A DNA stretch of 64,000 bases, from positions 207,082-271,081 of the forward strand of contig JAOBSW010000626.1 of assembly GCA_026214975.1 (NCBI GenBank), in the 5' to 3' direction. Both the position numbers and the translations under genes were made by a program. Under the pieces are notes generated by a model, which saw only the letters and a program-made list of their open reading frames with translations, did not search any database and was not told the DNA's origin. Origin of the DNA: Gentiana macrophylla. Lineage: Eukaryota > Streptophyta > Magnoliopsida > Gentianales > Gentianaceae. Shown here in pieces: positions 34,513 through 45,829 of the stretch (within the stretch, counting starts at the first letter, position 1; every line of letters begins with the position of its first letter).

Positions 34513-36880
34513 TTTTTGGATCGATATAGGCACAAACACACTCTAGATGGGGGGGGGGGGGGGTTGAATAGAGTGTGGGTGATTTTAAACTCTTTTTGAA
34601 CTTAACACAAGTACTAGTAAATAAGTGCAGAAGCTTACTTATTAAACTATTTGCTTAAGTTATTAAACCTGAGTGATCAAAACACTTCACAAAAACAAAT
34701 GTTATCAAAGCGATTACCAGATATTATGAATGAGCAAAATTAGTGCAGATTCGATATCAAGGCTGATATCAACCAACTCCGTTTCTCTTGGTAAGCAAAT
34801 AAGTATAATCAGGATGAAGACAAGAAGTTAATTAACTAACAATAATGCCCCAAGTAATTAAGCTGTAAAACTAATTTTGATAAAACTCAAGTGTCCAAAC
34901 TGATTTACTTTTCAAAGATCAGATCAAAGAGGAACTTATATAAATAATGGTGTTCAATTACACAACAATACTACAAATAAAGGACAGGCTATTGCAGATT
35001 ATATAAGGATTCAAAAGAGCATATTATAAGAAATTCATTCCAAGACTTAATAGAGAGTATAGCGGATACAAAGTGACTTAAATGGACTGAAAAAGATACA
35101 ACAAAAGATTGGTATACCAATGATAATACACAAATGTATATCTTGATACAAGATTCACAAAACATATGCAGATTACAATAGTGATCAAGATTCGCTTTGA
35201 CAAATTGATACAAGATGGTGCAAAAGAAACAAAAGAACGGGCAGATCAAAACTCAAATCAAATCGATCAAACTCAAGCTAAACTCTCAAACAGATTATCA
35301 AGAGAGTGATAGTCAAATCCAATGAGGATAAGACTACCAGGATGATGATCAATCCCGAGAACAGACTATTCAACAGATTTATAAAAGAACTACAGGTGTT
35401 CAGAAACAAACAGCTGAATATTGAATTACAAAAGCAAAGAATCAACACAATTCAACAGATCCTTAAAATAAAACAAAGGTCGAACTATCACCCAAGTTCA
35501 AGAGTGATACTCATAGTGAAACACCAAGATTATCAAGCCCGACTTGTATGCAGACACAACAAAATGACTACAAAGACACTATACCAACAATTAAATACAC
35601 AAGGAGTTCACAACAAACAAAACATGTAATTTCAAACACGGTCCACAACTTATAAGAAATTCCATAAGAACACTTACTTAATCAAGAACAGGGATTCTGG
35701 ACAACAATTCCTATAAACCAGAATCCTCTCAGAACCTTGAATAGCCAAATGTCTACCCAAGGAATTCAGATAGCTATTATTCCCAAGTCTGAACTTGCAA
35801 TATCAGTCCTTTGCTGAATTTTGAACTCCAGACTCAACAAGAAGGACATAGACTTTTGAGTGTGTAAAAGTGTCGGTTTGCTAGTGAATTTTTACTGGTC
35901 TGTACCTGTGTTAGTGTGACTGGCTATTTATAGCCCTTGATGTATTATTTGAGTCAATTAACCTAAGACCGGGCAATAAAGAGGTCAAGCCATTTTACCA
36001 GAGCTAATCCAAATTTTAGAACTCGGGTTAGAAAAACTTGTAGTGTGTACGGAGATCGACGGATATGAATCGAAATCAACTCGCGATCGCCAAAGCTCCA
36101 CCTTTAACACGTGACATTGAATCATTTACAAAGACAAGCAAAGATCGAACCAAGGCAGATATCGTGTTCTTACCATCAAATCTGCAATTACAGTAAGCAT
36201 TAAGTGCAAGATATGAAATATAACAGATGAAAATGATGAATCGAAACATCAATTTGGAAAGATATCACCGATGATTCAAGGATGAGCCATCACATTTTCT
36301 AATCGAATCTATTGAATCGAGGCATTCATGGAATGAAATTACCGTAAATGAAGTCTTCATGTTTCAAACTCAAAACGTGTTGCAAATCAACACCAAATCA
36401 AAGCAATCAATGTTTGATTCAAACGGAAGGTGGATGAGAAGAACCAAAGATCAATGAAAGTTCGGTTCTTTGCAAGAACGTGGTGTAATAAGTGGTATTC
36501 AATGCTCGATTATAGTGAATTAGGCAAGTGATGAGAGCAAGATCCTAGATATTCTGGGAAAGTTTATGGTTGATCATTTAATGCAAGGGAACGAGAGAAA
36601 ACGACTACGAGATTTGGGGATTTAGGGTTTCAGAAGAGCGGCTAATGGTAAATGAGGCTAGATTTCAGGTTTTAGGGTTTTTGATGAAATTCCCGGGTCA
36701 AGAGTCGGGTAAGGGAATAAGGAGGCCGGGTAAAAGGATTAAAACTGAGTTGGGCCAGATTTTGGTAAATAACATCGAGTTGACAAATAATTAAGTCATC
36801 AGCTTTCATAAAAATTCAGTCCAAAGAAGCAAGATATCATGTAATTAAATTAAATAATTTAGTTATATATCAACCTAACA
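34513..36880 (-). repeat. LTR of element D (5' LTR, ~2.37 kb)
   Basis: It is bounded on the left by the D primer site and on the right by TATCAACCTAACA, which reads TGTTAGGTTGATA on the minus strand. It has a 15-G run at 34549-34563 next to TTGAATAGAG, as in SIRE-type LTR ends. A minus-strand TATA-like motif (GGCTATAAATAGCC) is at about 35926-35940. The other LTR of D was not found. Confidence 0.7.
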
Positions 36881-37045
36881 GATGGCACAACAATTAAATA
36901 AGTATTTAAGTAGTTTATTTCAATTTCTGCAAAAAAATAAAATAAAACACAAGATTGCCATATGATGTAAACACTATGGTTTCATGGCGCTTAGTGACAC
37001 ATAATGATATAATTAAATAAGTAATAACATAGACATGTACTAAGT
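36881..37045. other. AT-rich spacer between D and E
   Basis: About 165 bp with no match to either LTR. It may be remaining interior of C or part of a deleted LTR. Confidence 0.4.
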
Positions 37046-38365
37046 TACGTAAGATTGAAGAACCGAGGGGGTTCAAACTCGCTTTATGAAGACTAAGTCG
37101 AGACTATAAAGTTAGATTTGTGCAAGTTTGTGGTGACTCGAATCGACTTTATGGATCTTGTATGAAGACCTAAGGATCATAAGGACAATGAATTCTTAGA
37201 CGATATATGCTTATGGAGTACTGATTAAGTCAATAATAATCGATTAAAACCGAGTAACCGACATTTGAAGAAGAGTAAAATTTCGCTATCGCTCCAAGTC
37301 GGTCAAGAAATCGACAACCGATTAAAATCAAGATAAAACCGATTAGATAATCGTTTTATAAGTCAATCATCCAACGAATCGATAGTACAAATAACATTGT
37401 AAAGGAAACAATTTATTGATGAAATATCGACAAGTTTAACGGTCACAAAATATAGCCATTACAAGATAGACGCTGATAGGATTCAAATTCAAGCAAATGA
37501 ACGCTGGACCTCACACTATAAAAGAGAGGACATTGCACCAAGGATCAACACCAAGAATTAACAATATTACAAGCATTTTTGTGCAAGAGTCTAGTTCATT
37601 CGATTTATCGTCTATATCTGTGCTAACAAGATCAATCAAGAATTTCTTCAAGTTTTCAAGCTACATAGAATTTATTCAATCCGACACTTTGAAGAACCAC
37701 AAACAAGAATCAAAGATTTCAGCCCAACTTTGATTCTTAATCAAAGGTTCGATCGTGAAGCAATCAGTGAAGGATTTGCCAAGGACAGCTTGTATCGCTA
37801 AATGGGTAGATCGTGTTTGTAAGTGGTAGTTGGTGAAGAGGCATATGTAACCCTTCAAGGACCAAAGTGGCTCAAGCATTTGAAGAGAAGCAATCCAACC
37901 TGTTTCTTTGACTGTTAGTGAAGCTAGATTAGCCAAGGACTATTGTTTAGACTTTTTGTAATACCACCTCAAGAAGTTCTAGTGGATTTTTCCTCCTACA
38001 CCACAGGGGAAGAGATGAATGACAGGATTACACCACCTGGAACCTCTATAGCTCTTGTTTTATTTACTTTACACACTTACATTCTTTTACAGCATTTAAT
38101 TCTTTTCATACAACATATTGAAGAACAGATTGTTACATCAATCACAAACCACAAACCGACATTCATCGTAATTCGCTTTAGCACACTCAAAGATTCAAAG
38201 AAAAACAACAAGATCAAGAAAAAGGCTAAAATTATATCTCGCTCCGGTTGACTGGGCTTTGTTATAAGTCGCTTTGACTTAGACTCAACTTTAGCTCGTT
38301 TTAACTCCGCACAAGTTTTAACTTAACCTAACTCCGCCTAAAATCTAGTTTTCAATGACAAGACA
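37046..38365 (+). repeat. 5' LTR of element E, truncated at 5' end
   Basis: It matches 48985-50330 from AAGATTGAAGAACCGAG. The first ~371 bp of the LTR are missing, and about 46 bp near the 3' end (the TTATTCACCCCCTCTAAA part) are also lost. It ends GACA beside the primer site. A TATA-like CACTATAAAAGAG is at about 37510. Confidence 0.85.
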
Positions 38366-38367
38366 AT

Positions 38368-38379
38368 TGGTATCGGAGC
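38368..38379 (+). other. Primer binding site of element E
   Basis: TGGTATCGGAGC, one mismatch (CGG for CAG) from the tRNA-iMet site, two bases after the LTR. Confidence 0.82.
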
Positions 38380-38540
38380 AAAGTTTTCTATTCCGACTTA
38401 GAGCAAGTAACTGGTAATCAGTTATCCCGATACAAACAACTGGTATCGAGCAGTTAAAAACTTAGTTGCTATATATCTCCTCTAGTTGTTCTCATTAGAA
38501 AGCTTAGTTTTCGCTTTTATATAATCGCCACTCACTCACA

Positions 38541-39968
38541 ATGGATAACAATCAAGATGCCGCACAAATGCTTATGTGCAACATAGATAGATTTGATTTA
38601 ATACAAACGCCGATGCAAAGCTTTTCTAGCGCCTACTCATGACGAGATGATTCACGTGCTCACCGATGGACCAATCCATCACCACATGCAGATCGTTGAT
38701 GGAAATGAATTTTGAGTTCCAAAGCCCAAGGTCGAATGGACCAGTTGATGATCGCAGTTTAAACAATCTCAACAACGCTATGCACTATATCCTCGTAACT
38801 CTTGATAGAAACATGTACTTGAAGGTGAAATATTGCACCATCGCTAAAGAAATATGGGACAAACTTCGCTTAGTTGCGAAGGCATCGACTCCATCATGGA
38901 GAATAAGATCTCGGGCTTGCAAAGTAGAAGTTTGAGAATTTCAAGATGAAACCGAGATACCATTGACCAAATGGAGACAAGATTCAGCCAGAATCATGGA
39001 TGAACTGACCTACTCAAGATTGAATATACAAAGAAAGTAAGCAATACAAGAATCTTGAAGGCCTTGCCCATGTGTTGGAAGATGAAGGTCACTGCTATAG
39101 AAGAATCCAGAAGACTTGACATAGAGGATTCCTTTAAAATCTTCTCAGATCTGAAAGCTTATGAATTTAGTGAATATTTTACAAGCACAAATTGCAATAA
39201 TCAAAGCTCGAAGAACCTAAAACCACAGCACTTGCAACAACATCAAATGATACTCAAGAAACATCCACAAATAATCTTCAACAATTGGCTGAAATGGAAA
39301 GACAAATGGCCCTTATGATGAGCAGAATCAGAAGGATGAAGAATGGTCATCTAGTAACTCAAAAATACATCAAGAAGACTCCTGTGAAAAGGAAAGATGA
39401 TGAATATCTTTGCTTCAACTATAAGAAACCTGGTCACTACAAAGCTGAATGTCCAGAACTGACCAAGAAGACTCAGCAACGAAGAACTGGAAGAAGAGCA
39501 TTGTTAGCTGGAGATGAATCGGACTACGAAGCTGGTACAGAAAGATTATCTGATGACACGGATTTGATGGCACACATGGAAGATTCCAATGAGGTATGTG
39601 AATCAAATTCTAAATATAGCTCAGCCCAAATTTCCATGCAAAATGCATGTTCTTCAATAGCTGATTCCAATCCAAAGAACTTAGAATTAGAAGAAAATCT
39701 TGATGAATTGATGAGTCAGCTTGTAACCATACAAACTGGTTATGAATCAATCAAAACTGAGGAAGAAGCTCCAATTCTAGTGGTCAAAAGATTGAAAGAT
39801 GAGTTGAACACGTTAAAACTAAGCAGAACTGATAAGGGAAGGAATCAATATCACCATCGTGATCAAAGAAGAGCAAAGAATCGAATCTTTGCTCAATCTA
39901 GTTCAGCCACTGGATTCAAATCAGGAAAACCATATGGTGATAGAACTGGCTTAGGATTTGATACTTAG
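38541..39968 (+). pseudogene. gag: SIRE-type gag of element E, broken
   Basis: It likely starts at ATG 38541 (MDNNQDAAQ...), 160 bases after the primer site, and stops after about 33 codons. The copia gag core follows in frame 38666-38935 (LNNAMHYILVTLDRN, AKEIWDKL). Then come a segment at 39055-39318 (PMCWKMKVTAIEE) and the C-terminal frame 39285-39968, with zinc knuckle CFNYKKPGHYKAEC at about 39411-39452. The second metal-binding Cys is Tyr (TAT at 39420-39422). After the knuckle there is an acidic stretch and a predicted coiled-coil-like Glu/Leu-rich part. At least three frame breaks are present. Confidence 0.8.
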
Positions 39969-40731
39969 CAAACTTCAAAGGTTGGAACGAGTAAGGCAAC
40001 TGAACCTAATACCAAAACTGGTGTTAAGTTCATAGCTGAACAAAGTCCACAAACTAAGAAGCATACTGAACCAGTAAAACTAGTTCAACATGAATCAAAT
40101 CAGCCATAGCGTCAATTTTCAAATAAGTCACCAGAAACAACAATGTGGTCAACCAAAAATGTAAATCGCTTATACATCATGAAAATCTAAAAGGTAGATC
40201 AATCGCCGAATCTACTAAAGCTAATCGTGCCAAGAACCGTAAAAACTTCAATCAAAGTAAATCCAAGAATATCAATTATTCAAAGATTCCCAAGGTCAGG
40301 GGGAAAGGTAGATTATTTCCAACTGATGATGACTGGAATTTCTCTGAATCTACTATTAAAACTGATAGAAGCAATCATTTCGCATAAAACTTATAACAAG
40401 TTTTAGTCTAAAGGTCAAGAGAGGAATCACTTCGCCTCACAGAACCTCAAGATCAAGGTCATCCTAGACCTCAAGACAAAAGAAATGATGGTTATTACTC
40501 AAGTTTCAATAATAGAAAGAATGATGGAAATCGGCCACCAAAGGATCTGAGAGATCATATAAATAAGACACAGTCCAAGCATAGATACTATTGGGGTGTG
40601 GCTTACATAGATGAAAACAAGTGCAACAATATCCGAAGAATACCTAAAGGATATATATTCCCAAGGTTGTACTGACAACTGACCCCCATGGACCAAAACA
40701 GAGTTGGGTACCTAAAAATGTTTAATTTATT

Positions 40732-41150
40732 TTGCAGGATATATGGGACTTTGACATTGGATGCTCAAGGCACATGACAAAGAGAAAGGACTGTCTAAGT
40801 AATTTTATTGCAAAAGATGGACCAAAAGTCAATTTTGGAAGTAAAGACAAACCTGGATATACCAAAGGTTATGGCACTTTGATCAGAAATGGACACACAA
40901 TCAAGAATGTATCTTATGTAGAAGGATTGCATTACAATCTACTCAAAGACTACCAATTTCGTGATATGGGATACAAAGTCACGTTTGACAAAGATTACTG
41001 CATTGTCGTCAGTGAAACAACATTTCAAGTTGTTCTAGCTGGAAGAAGAAAAGAGAATATGTATGTTGTAAGCAGTCGCAGAAACTTGTTTACTTGTGCA
41101 TACCAAATCAGGAGTCAGCTGGTTATGGCACAAGAAACTGATTCATCTTA
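40732..41150 (+). pseudogene. Copia protease of element E
   Basis: The open frame contains WDFDIGCSRHMT, the aspartic-protease active-site segment of SIRE-type elements (usually D-S-G-C-S-R-H-M-T). Here the middle residue is Ile (DIG). KVNFGSKDKPGY and a GLHYNLLK segment follow, as in the family. The frame ends at 41151, before the integrase zinc region. The stretch 39969-40731 between gag and protease holds only short open frames rich in Lys/Asn/Ser, the usual linker with several stops. Confidence 0.75.
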
Positions 41151-41703
41151 ACTTTGATGACATCAACACACTTGTCAAGAAACAATTGGTAATTTGACTA
41201 CCTGAGATCACCTACAAGAAGGATAGCTTGTGTGATGTCTGTCAAAAAGGGAAACAAGTAAAAGCTAGTTTCAAGACTAAATCTCAGCATTGAACAACAA
41301 GAGTCCTGGAGCTACTACATATGGACCTATTTGGACCTATCACACCAATCAAGAGACGCGGGAAAGAAGTATACATTGGTGGTGGTAGATGATTATTCAA
41401 GATACACAAGGGTTATTTTCTTAACTAAGAAAAGTGAAACCAAGCAAAGGCTTACAGAACTCCTTAAGAGACTTCAGAATCATAAGAGTGTATCAGTTGT
41501 GAAGATAAGATCAGATAAAGGAACTGAATTCCACAAAAATGTAATTATCAAATACTGTGAAGAACATGGTGTTTTACATCAACTTGCAGAAACATCAACG
41601 CCTCAACAGAATGGTGTAGCTGAAAGAAGGAATAGAACACCCAAAGAAGCAGGAAGGACTATGATCTGTGAAGGAAAATTGCCTGAAAGATATTGGGCGT
41701 AAT
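41110..41703 (+). pseudogene. Copia integrase of element E
   Basis: The zinc-binding region (SWLWHKKLIHLNF ... CDVCQKGKQ) is at about 41115-41255 with one stop. The core is open at 41331-41702. The first Asp lies in HMDLFGP (about 41320, just before the open frame), the second in RSDKGTEF (about 41510-41535), and the third acidic residue in PQQNGVAERRNRT (about 41603-41640). All three DDE residues are therefore readable. A frameshift after KLPERYWA separates the C-terminal part, open at 41668-42009 (GRKPYVSYFHAFGSKCF, GIFLGYS). Confidence 0.82.
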
Positions 41704-42409
41704 AAGCTAACACGCCTTGCTACATTACGTAATAGAGCTCTCATGAATAAGAGACACAAGAAGACACCTTATGAAATTTTGAATGGAAGAAAACCATATG
41801 TTTCATACTTTCATGCTTTTGGAAGCAAGTGTTTCATACACAATAATGGAAAAGATCAACTTTATGTTTTTCAGCCCAAAGCTGATGAAGGAATATTTTT
41901 GGGATATTCAAGTGTCAGCAAAGCATTCAGAGTATCGAACAAAAGGACACTCAAGCATAAAGAATCCATACACGTAGTATTTGACGAACCAAACTTTCTT
42001 GGTGAATAAACTGAAATCGCACTGTAACCGCCACACCTCACTACCAGCTTTTACTGTAATCGCTTTATGTTGACATTGGAAGATTAAGGATTTTAATCAT
42101 CGATCAAGATCAACATCAATTTCCAATAACTAAACCACCTATAGTTGAACAACATGATTTTGACCCGGGCTCAAGATGATCAAGATGAAGAAAATCAAGA
42201 ACAAATTCCTCAAGAACCAGCTCAACAGAATCGTAGATCCTTGATGCAACCTCCAAGACATCAATGGATGAGAAATCACCCGTAAGAACAAGTGATTGGT
42301 GATACTCAAGCCGGTGTTCCAACTAGACATCAACTAGATGCAATGATTGCATGTTTCCTATCTCAATCTCAACCCAAAGAGATAGAAGAAGCTTTAAAAG
42401 ATCCAGATT

Positions 42410-42611
42410 GATTTTAGCTATGCAAGAAGAATCGAATGAGTTCAAAAGAAAGCAAGTATGGGAGTTGGTAGACAAACTGCATCATGTAAACATCATTGGC
42501 ACTAAATATGTTTACGTAAAAACTTGATGAAGATGGGAATATCATCGTAAACAAAGCCGACTTGTAGCAAAAGGATATCTCAAGTCAAGGCATAGATTTT
42601 GATGAAACTTA
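42410..42611 (+). pseudogene. Copia reverse transcriptase of element E, part 1
   Basis: The start of the RT domain: WELVDKL near 42460, a KYVYVKT region, then LVAKGY at about 42565-42585 and GIDFDETY at 42593-42611. It breaks at the solo LTR insertion. In-frame stops are already present. The stretch 42010-42409 is the degraded linker between integrase and RT. Confidence 0.75.
42607..42611 (+). repeat. Target duplication ACTTA, left
   Basis: Matches 44402-44406. Removing the LTR and one copy restores a continuous RT coding direction. Confidence 0.88.
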
Positions 42612-44401
42612 TGTAGATGTAATATCGCCGGATGGATGAAGATCCACCCGATTACGTTAATGGAATAGTATAGATCTAGATCTACTCAACCAAAATACAT
42701 AAAATAATGGATCTAAACTTCACGAGGGGTTTAGATTGCTTACCGGTTTATGGTGTATAAACGCCAAGAACAATCTCTAATCCAAGCTACTCGATCCAAT
42801 GAGATGCCACCGACTTCCAACGCAGTATCTCCAAGCAACACCAAGTGGATGGTGTTTCAAGCCGACCTCCTTGATATGCTACCTTAGAAAACCCAAGTTT
42901 TTCTAAAACTCAAACCCAAAGAAAATTGCCTAAAAATTCCAAGCTATTTTCCATCCAATATTTCGAATTGTGTTGTGTGTCATAAGGCTTGGGAGAACAC
43001 TTTATATAGAGAGTAATCCTTGTCCTACAAGGATTTAATAATTAAGAGATAATTATTAGATTAATCCTTATTCCAAATAAAAGATAAAAAAATAATTATC
43101 CCAAACAAATTAGGATAAATCATATTATTATCTAATATTCCATGAATTATCAATTAACAAATAAAAGATAAATCACATGTCAAATAATTATCCAAGAAAA
43201 CTAATTCCTTAATAATCATTAACATCAAATTTGCGCCACCATAATTAAATAAAAGGTCCACACGCAATTTTTTCCACATTGGGCCGAGTCCACAAAATTT
43301 CTTTTTCCGTGTATTTAATTATCTAGTCCAACTAAACAATTAATCCACATATCAATTAAATAGTCCAATCCAACTATTTAATTACAATTGAGGTGAAACG
43401 ACGAGAAATCGTATATGTTATATTAGAGCCACGTCAGGGACCATGGACCCATATTCAAAGAGCTACAATAAATTAAATAAAATTATTCGTCAGAGCTTAA
43501 CAATAATATTCAATCTATTAATTCCGGGATTACACCACCATATAAACCCAAATCGAACTCAATGAATATAGATATAAACTTACACTCAACTATGAGTTGA
43601 TAAGGTGTCCACCGATATAATCATTACATACGGATAAATCCTCCATAGATCGCTCACTTCGATTCGGATATCTCCGTAAACCCTTCTCGAACATATTATC
43701 CTTATTTACCATTAACCCCTTAGTGATCAATTAGTTCATAACTAATATATTATAAACCGGCCCATCGATCGCTTTCTGTGGTTAACAAATAAGTGGAACT
43801 GCCTGCCTACTTCTCGAGGGAAGGAATGGATTCCATATCTCGTGATAGCACGCACTACTCACTCATCCTGCATAGAGCCAACGAGAAGTGTGGACCACAT
43901 ACCGTGAAGTGATCCTTACTAACACATCAAACTCTACCCTAGTCTAAGCAGCTTGTCATGATCACCTCAGATTGAGATTAATCCATATATGATCATCTTG
44001 TGATTCGATAGGACTTCTCGACACGGAATTATATCGAGAACTCAAATCAAATCGGTCCAAATTTCTATATGATTATCATCATATATAAATGCCCTAATAG
44101 GTACCCTATTACCGATAAACCGATAAGACTCACACCGAAAGTGTTCTCAAGATTATTAGCATATTAATCATGAGACCCATACTGATTAATCAACGCCATG
44201 GACTAAGTTAATTTTAAGTACATCTCACTAACTCAATCCTCTTGTGTATAGCCATACACCGAAAGTTATGTGATTACATAAACGAGGTACTTGGGGTTTC
44301 AAAGAGTGTCTTAATTATAAGCATACATGAATATAATAAGATAATTATTAATTCTGTCCTAAAACAATTAGATAATTGTCTTTCGGCAATCGCACTCAAC
44401 A
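42612..44401 (-). repeat. Solo LTR of family A (1.79 kb) in RT of element E
   Basis: Read on the minus strand it starts TGTTGAGTGCG and ends in ATGTAATATC-complement with TG...CA ends. ACTTA duplications flank both sides. It is the reference copy for family A. A TATA-like CTTTATATAGAG lies near 43000-43011 (minus promoter). No primer site or polypurine tract adjoins it, so it is a solo LTR produced by LTR-LTR recombination. Confidence 0.9.
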
Positions 44402-45130
44402 ACTTATGCACCGCCAAGACTAGAAGCAATCGACTATTTCTTGCCTTGTACCACAAGAAATTCAAAGTGTACCGTGATGGATGTCAAAAGTTCATTTTTT
44501 TGAATGGAATTCTAAATAAAGAAGTCTACGCTCAACAACCACCTGGATTTGAAATTAAAGATCGTCGATAAAGTCTTTAGTCCGAGAAAAGCTCTATATG
44601 GATCAAGCAAGCACCAAGAGCTTGGTACGACACTCTATCTCGCTTTTGGTAGATAATGGATTTATCAAAGGAACTATCTACAAGACTTTATTCAGATGAA
44701 AGTTGAAGAAAGCACTATCCTTGTTCAGATCTAAGTTGATGATATTATCTTTGGATCTGAAAATGAGCAACTCTATGAGAAATTTGCAAGTTTAATGAAG
44801 AGCAAATTTCAAATGAGTATGATGGGATAACTGAATTATTTTCTCGGTTTACAAGTTAAACAACTAGATAATGGAATTTTCATTCACCAAACTAAATATA
44901 CAAGAGAATTGATCAAGAAGTTTGGAATGGAGAAATTAGCTGGCATTTCAACAACAATTGGGACTAACATCAGATTAGATGAAGACAAAGATGGCAAGTA
45001 TGTGGATCAAACTCTCTACAGAAGAATGATTGGAAGTCTACTTTATCTCACAGCTAATAGACTAGACATATCCTTTGATGTTGGTGTCTGTGCTAGATTT
45101 CACCTAAAGAGAGCCATCTCACATTTGTAA
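44402..45130 (+). pseudogene. Copia reverse transcriptase of element E, part 2
   Basis: Resumes with TYAPPRLEAI and continues with VMDVKSSFF, KALYGSSK and the catalytic box at about 44732-44755, which reads stop-VDDIIFGS. The Tyr codon of YVDD is TAA (44732-44734). NYFLGLQVKQ (about 44832-44862) and YTRELIKKFGM follow. The frame 44909-45130 carries the connection text (RLDEDKDGKYVDQTLYRRMI, IGSLLYLTA). Multiple stops and frame shifts are present. Confidence 0.82.
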
Positions 45131-45613
45131 AAAGAACCTTGAAGTATTTGAAAGATACATGAGGAGTTGGGATATAGTATTCAAGAGAAGGAGAATTCAA
45201 ACTGATATCCTACTCAAGCTCTGGCTATGCTGGATGCAAAGTGGATAGAAAAAGTACTTCAGGCACACGTCAGTTATTGGGAAACAGACTTGTGTCATGG
45301 TTCAGAAAGAAGCTAAACTCAATCTTTACTTCAACATCCTGGTCGAGTATAACGCGAATCGAAGTCAGCAGCTCAAGTTTTATGGATCGACAACAACCAG
45401 AGATTACGGGATGTAAGAAGGAATGATTCCAATAATGTGTGATAATACAAGCGCAATTGCAATAACTGACAATCCAGTTTTGCACTAAAGGATGAAACAC
45501 ATTGATGTGAGATATCACTTTATAAGGGTTTGCAGAAATTCTTACCAAACCACTGGACAAAGAAAGGTTTGCTAAACTGAGAACTGAATTGGGGATTATC
45601 AAAGTCTGTTAAG
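45131..45613 (+). pseudogene. Copia RNase H of element E
   Basis: GTRQLLGNRLVSWFRKKLNSIF (in 45241-45426) matches copia RNase H, followed in other frames by a CDNTSAI-like segment (about 45438-45460) and KHIDVRYHFIR (about 45498-45530), then PLDKERFAKLRTELGI up to about 45597. Stop-laden, inactive. Confidence 0.8.
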
Positions 45614-45829
45614 TCAGTTCAAGCTTAGAGATTTGTCAAGGGGAACGATCTTTGTCATGCTAGGTGCGCTCACTTGATAGATCAGTCAGTGACATCAAAG
45701 ATCTCAAACTGATTAACTGAAACTGAAGAATTGACGCAACCTTTTGTAAAACTGAAATCAACTTCAGTTTTACTCAGTCAAACGAAGTCAATAAAAGAAT
45801 GGATAAAACCGACAACAGTTTCATCGCAT

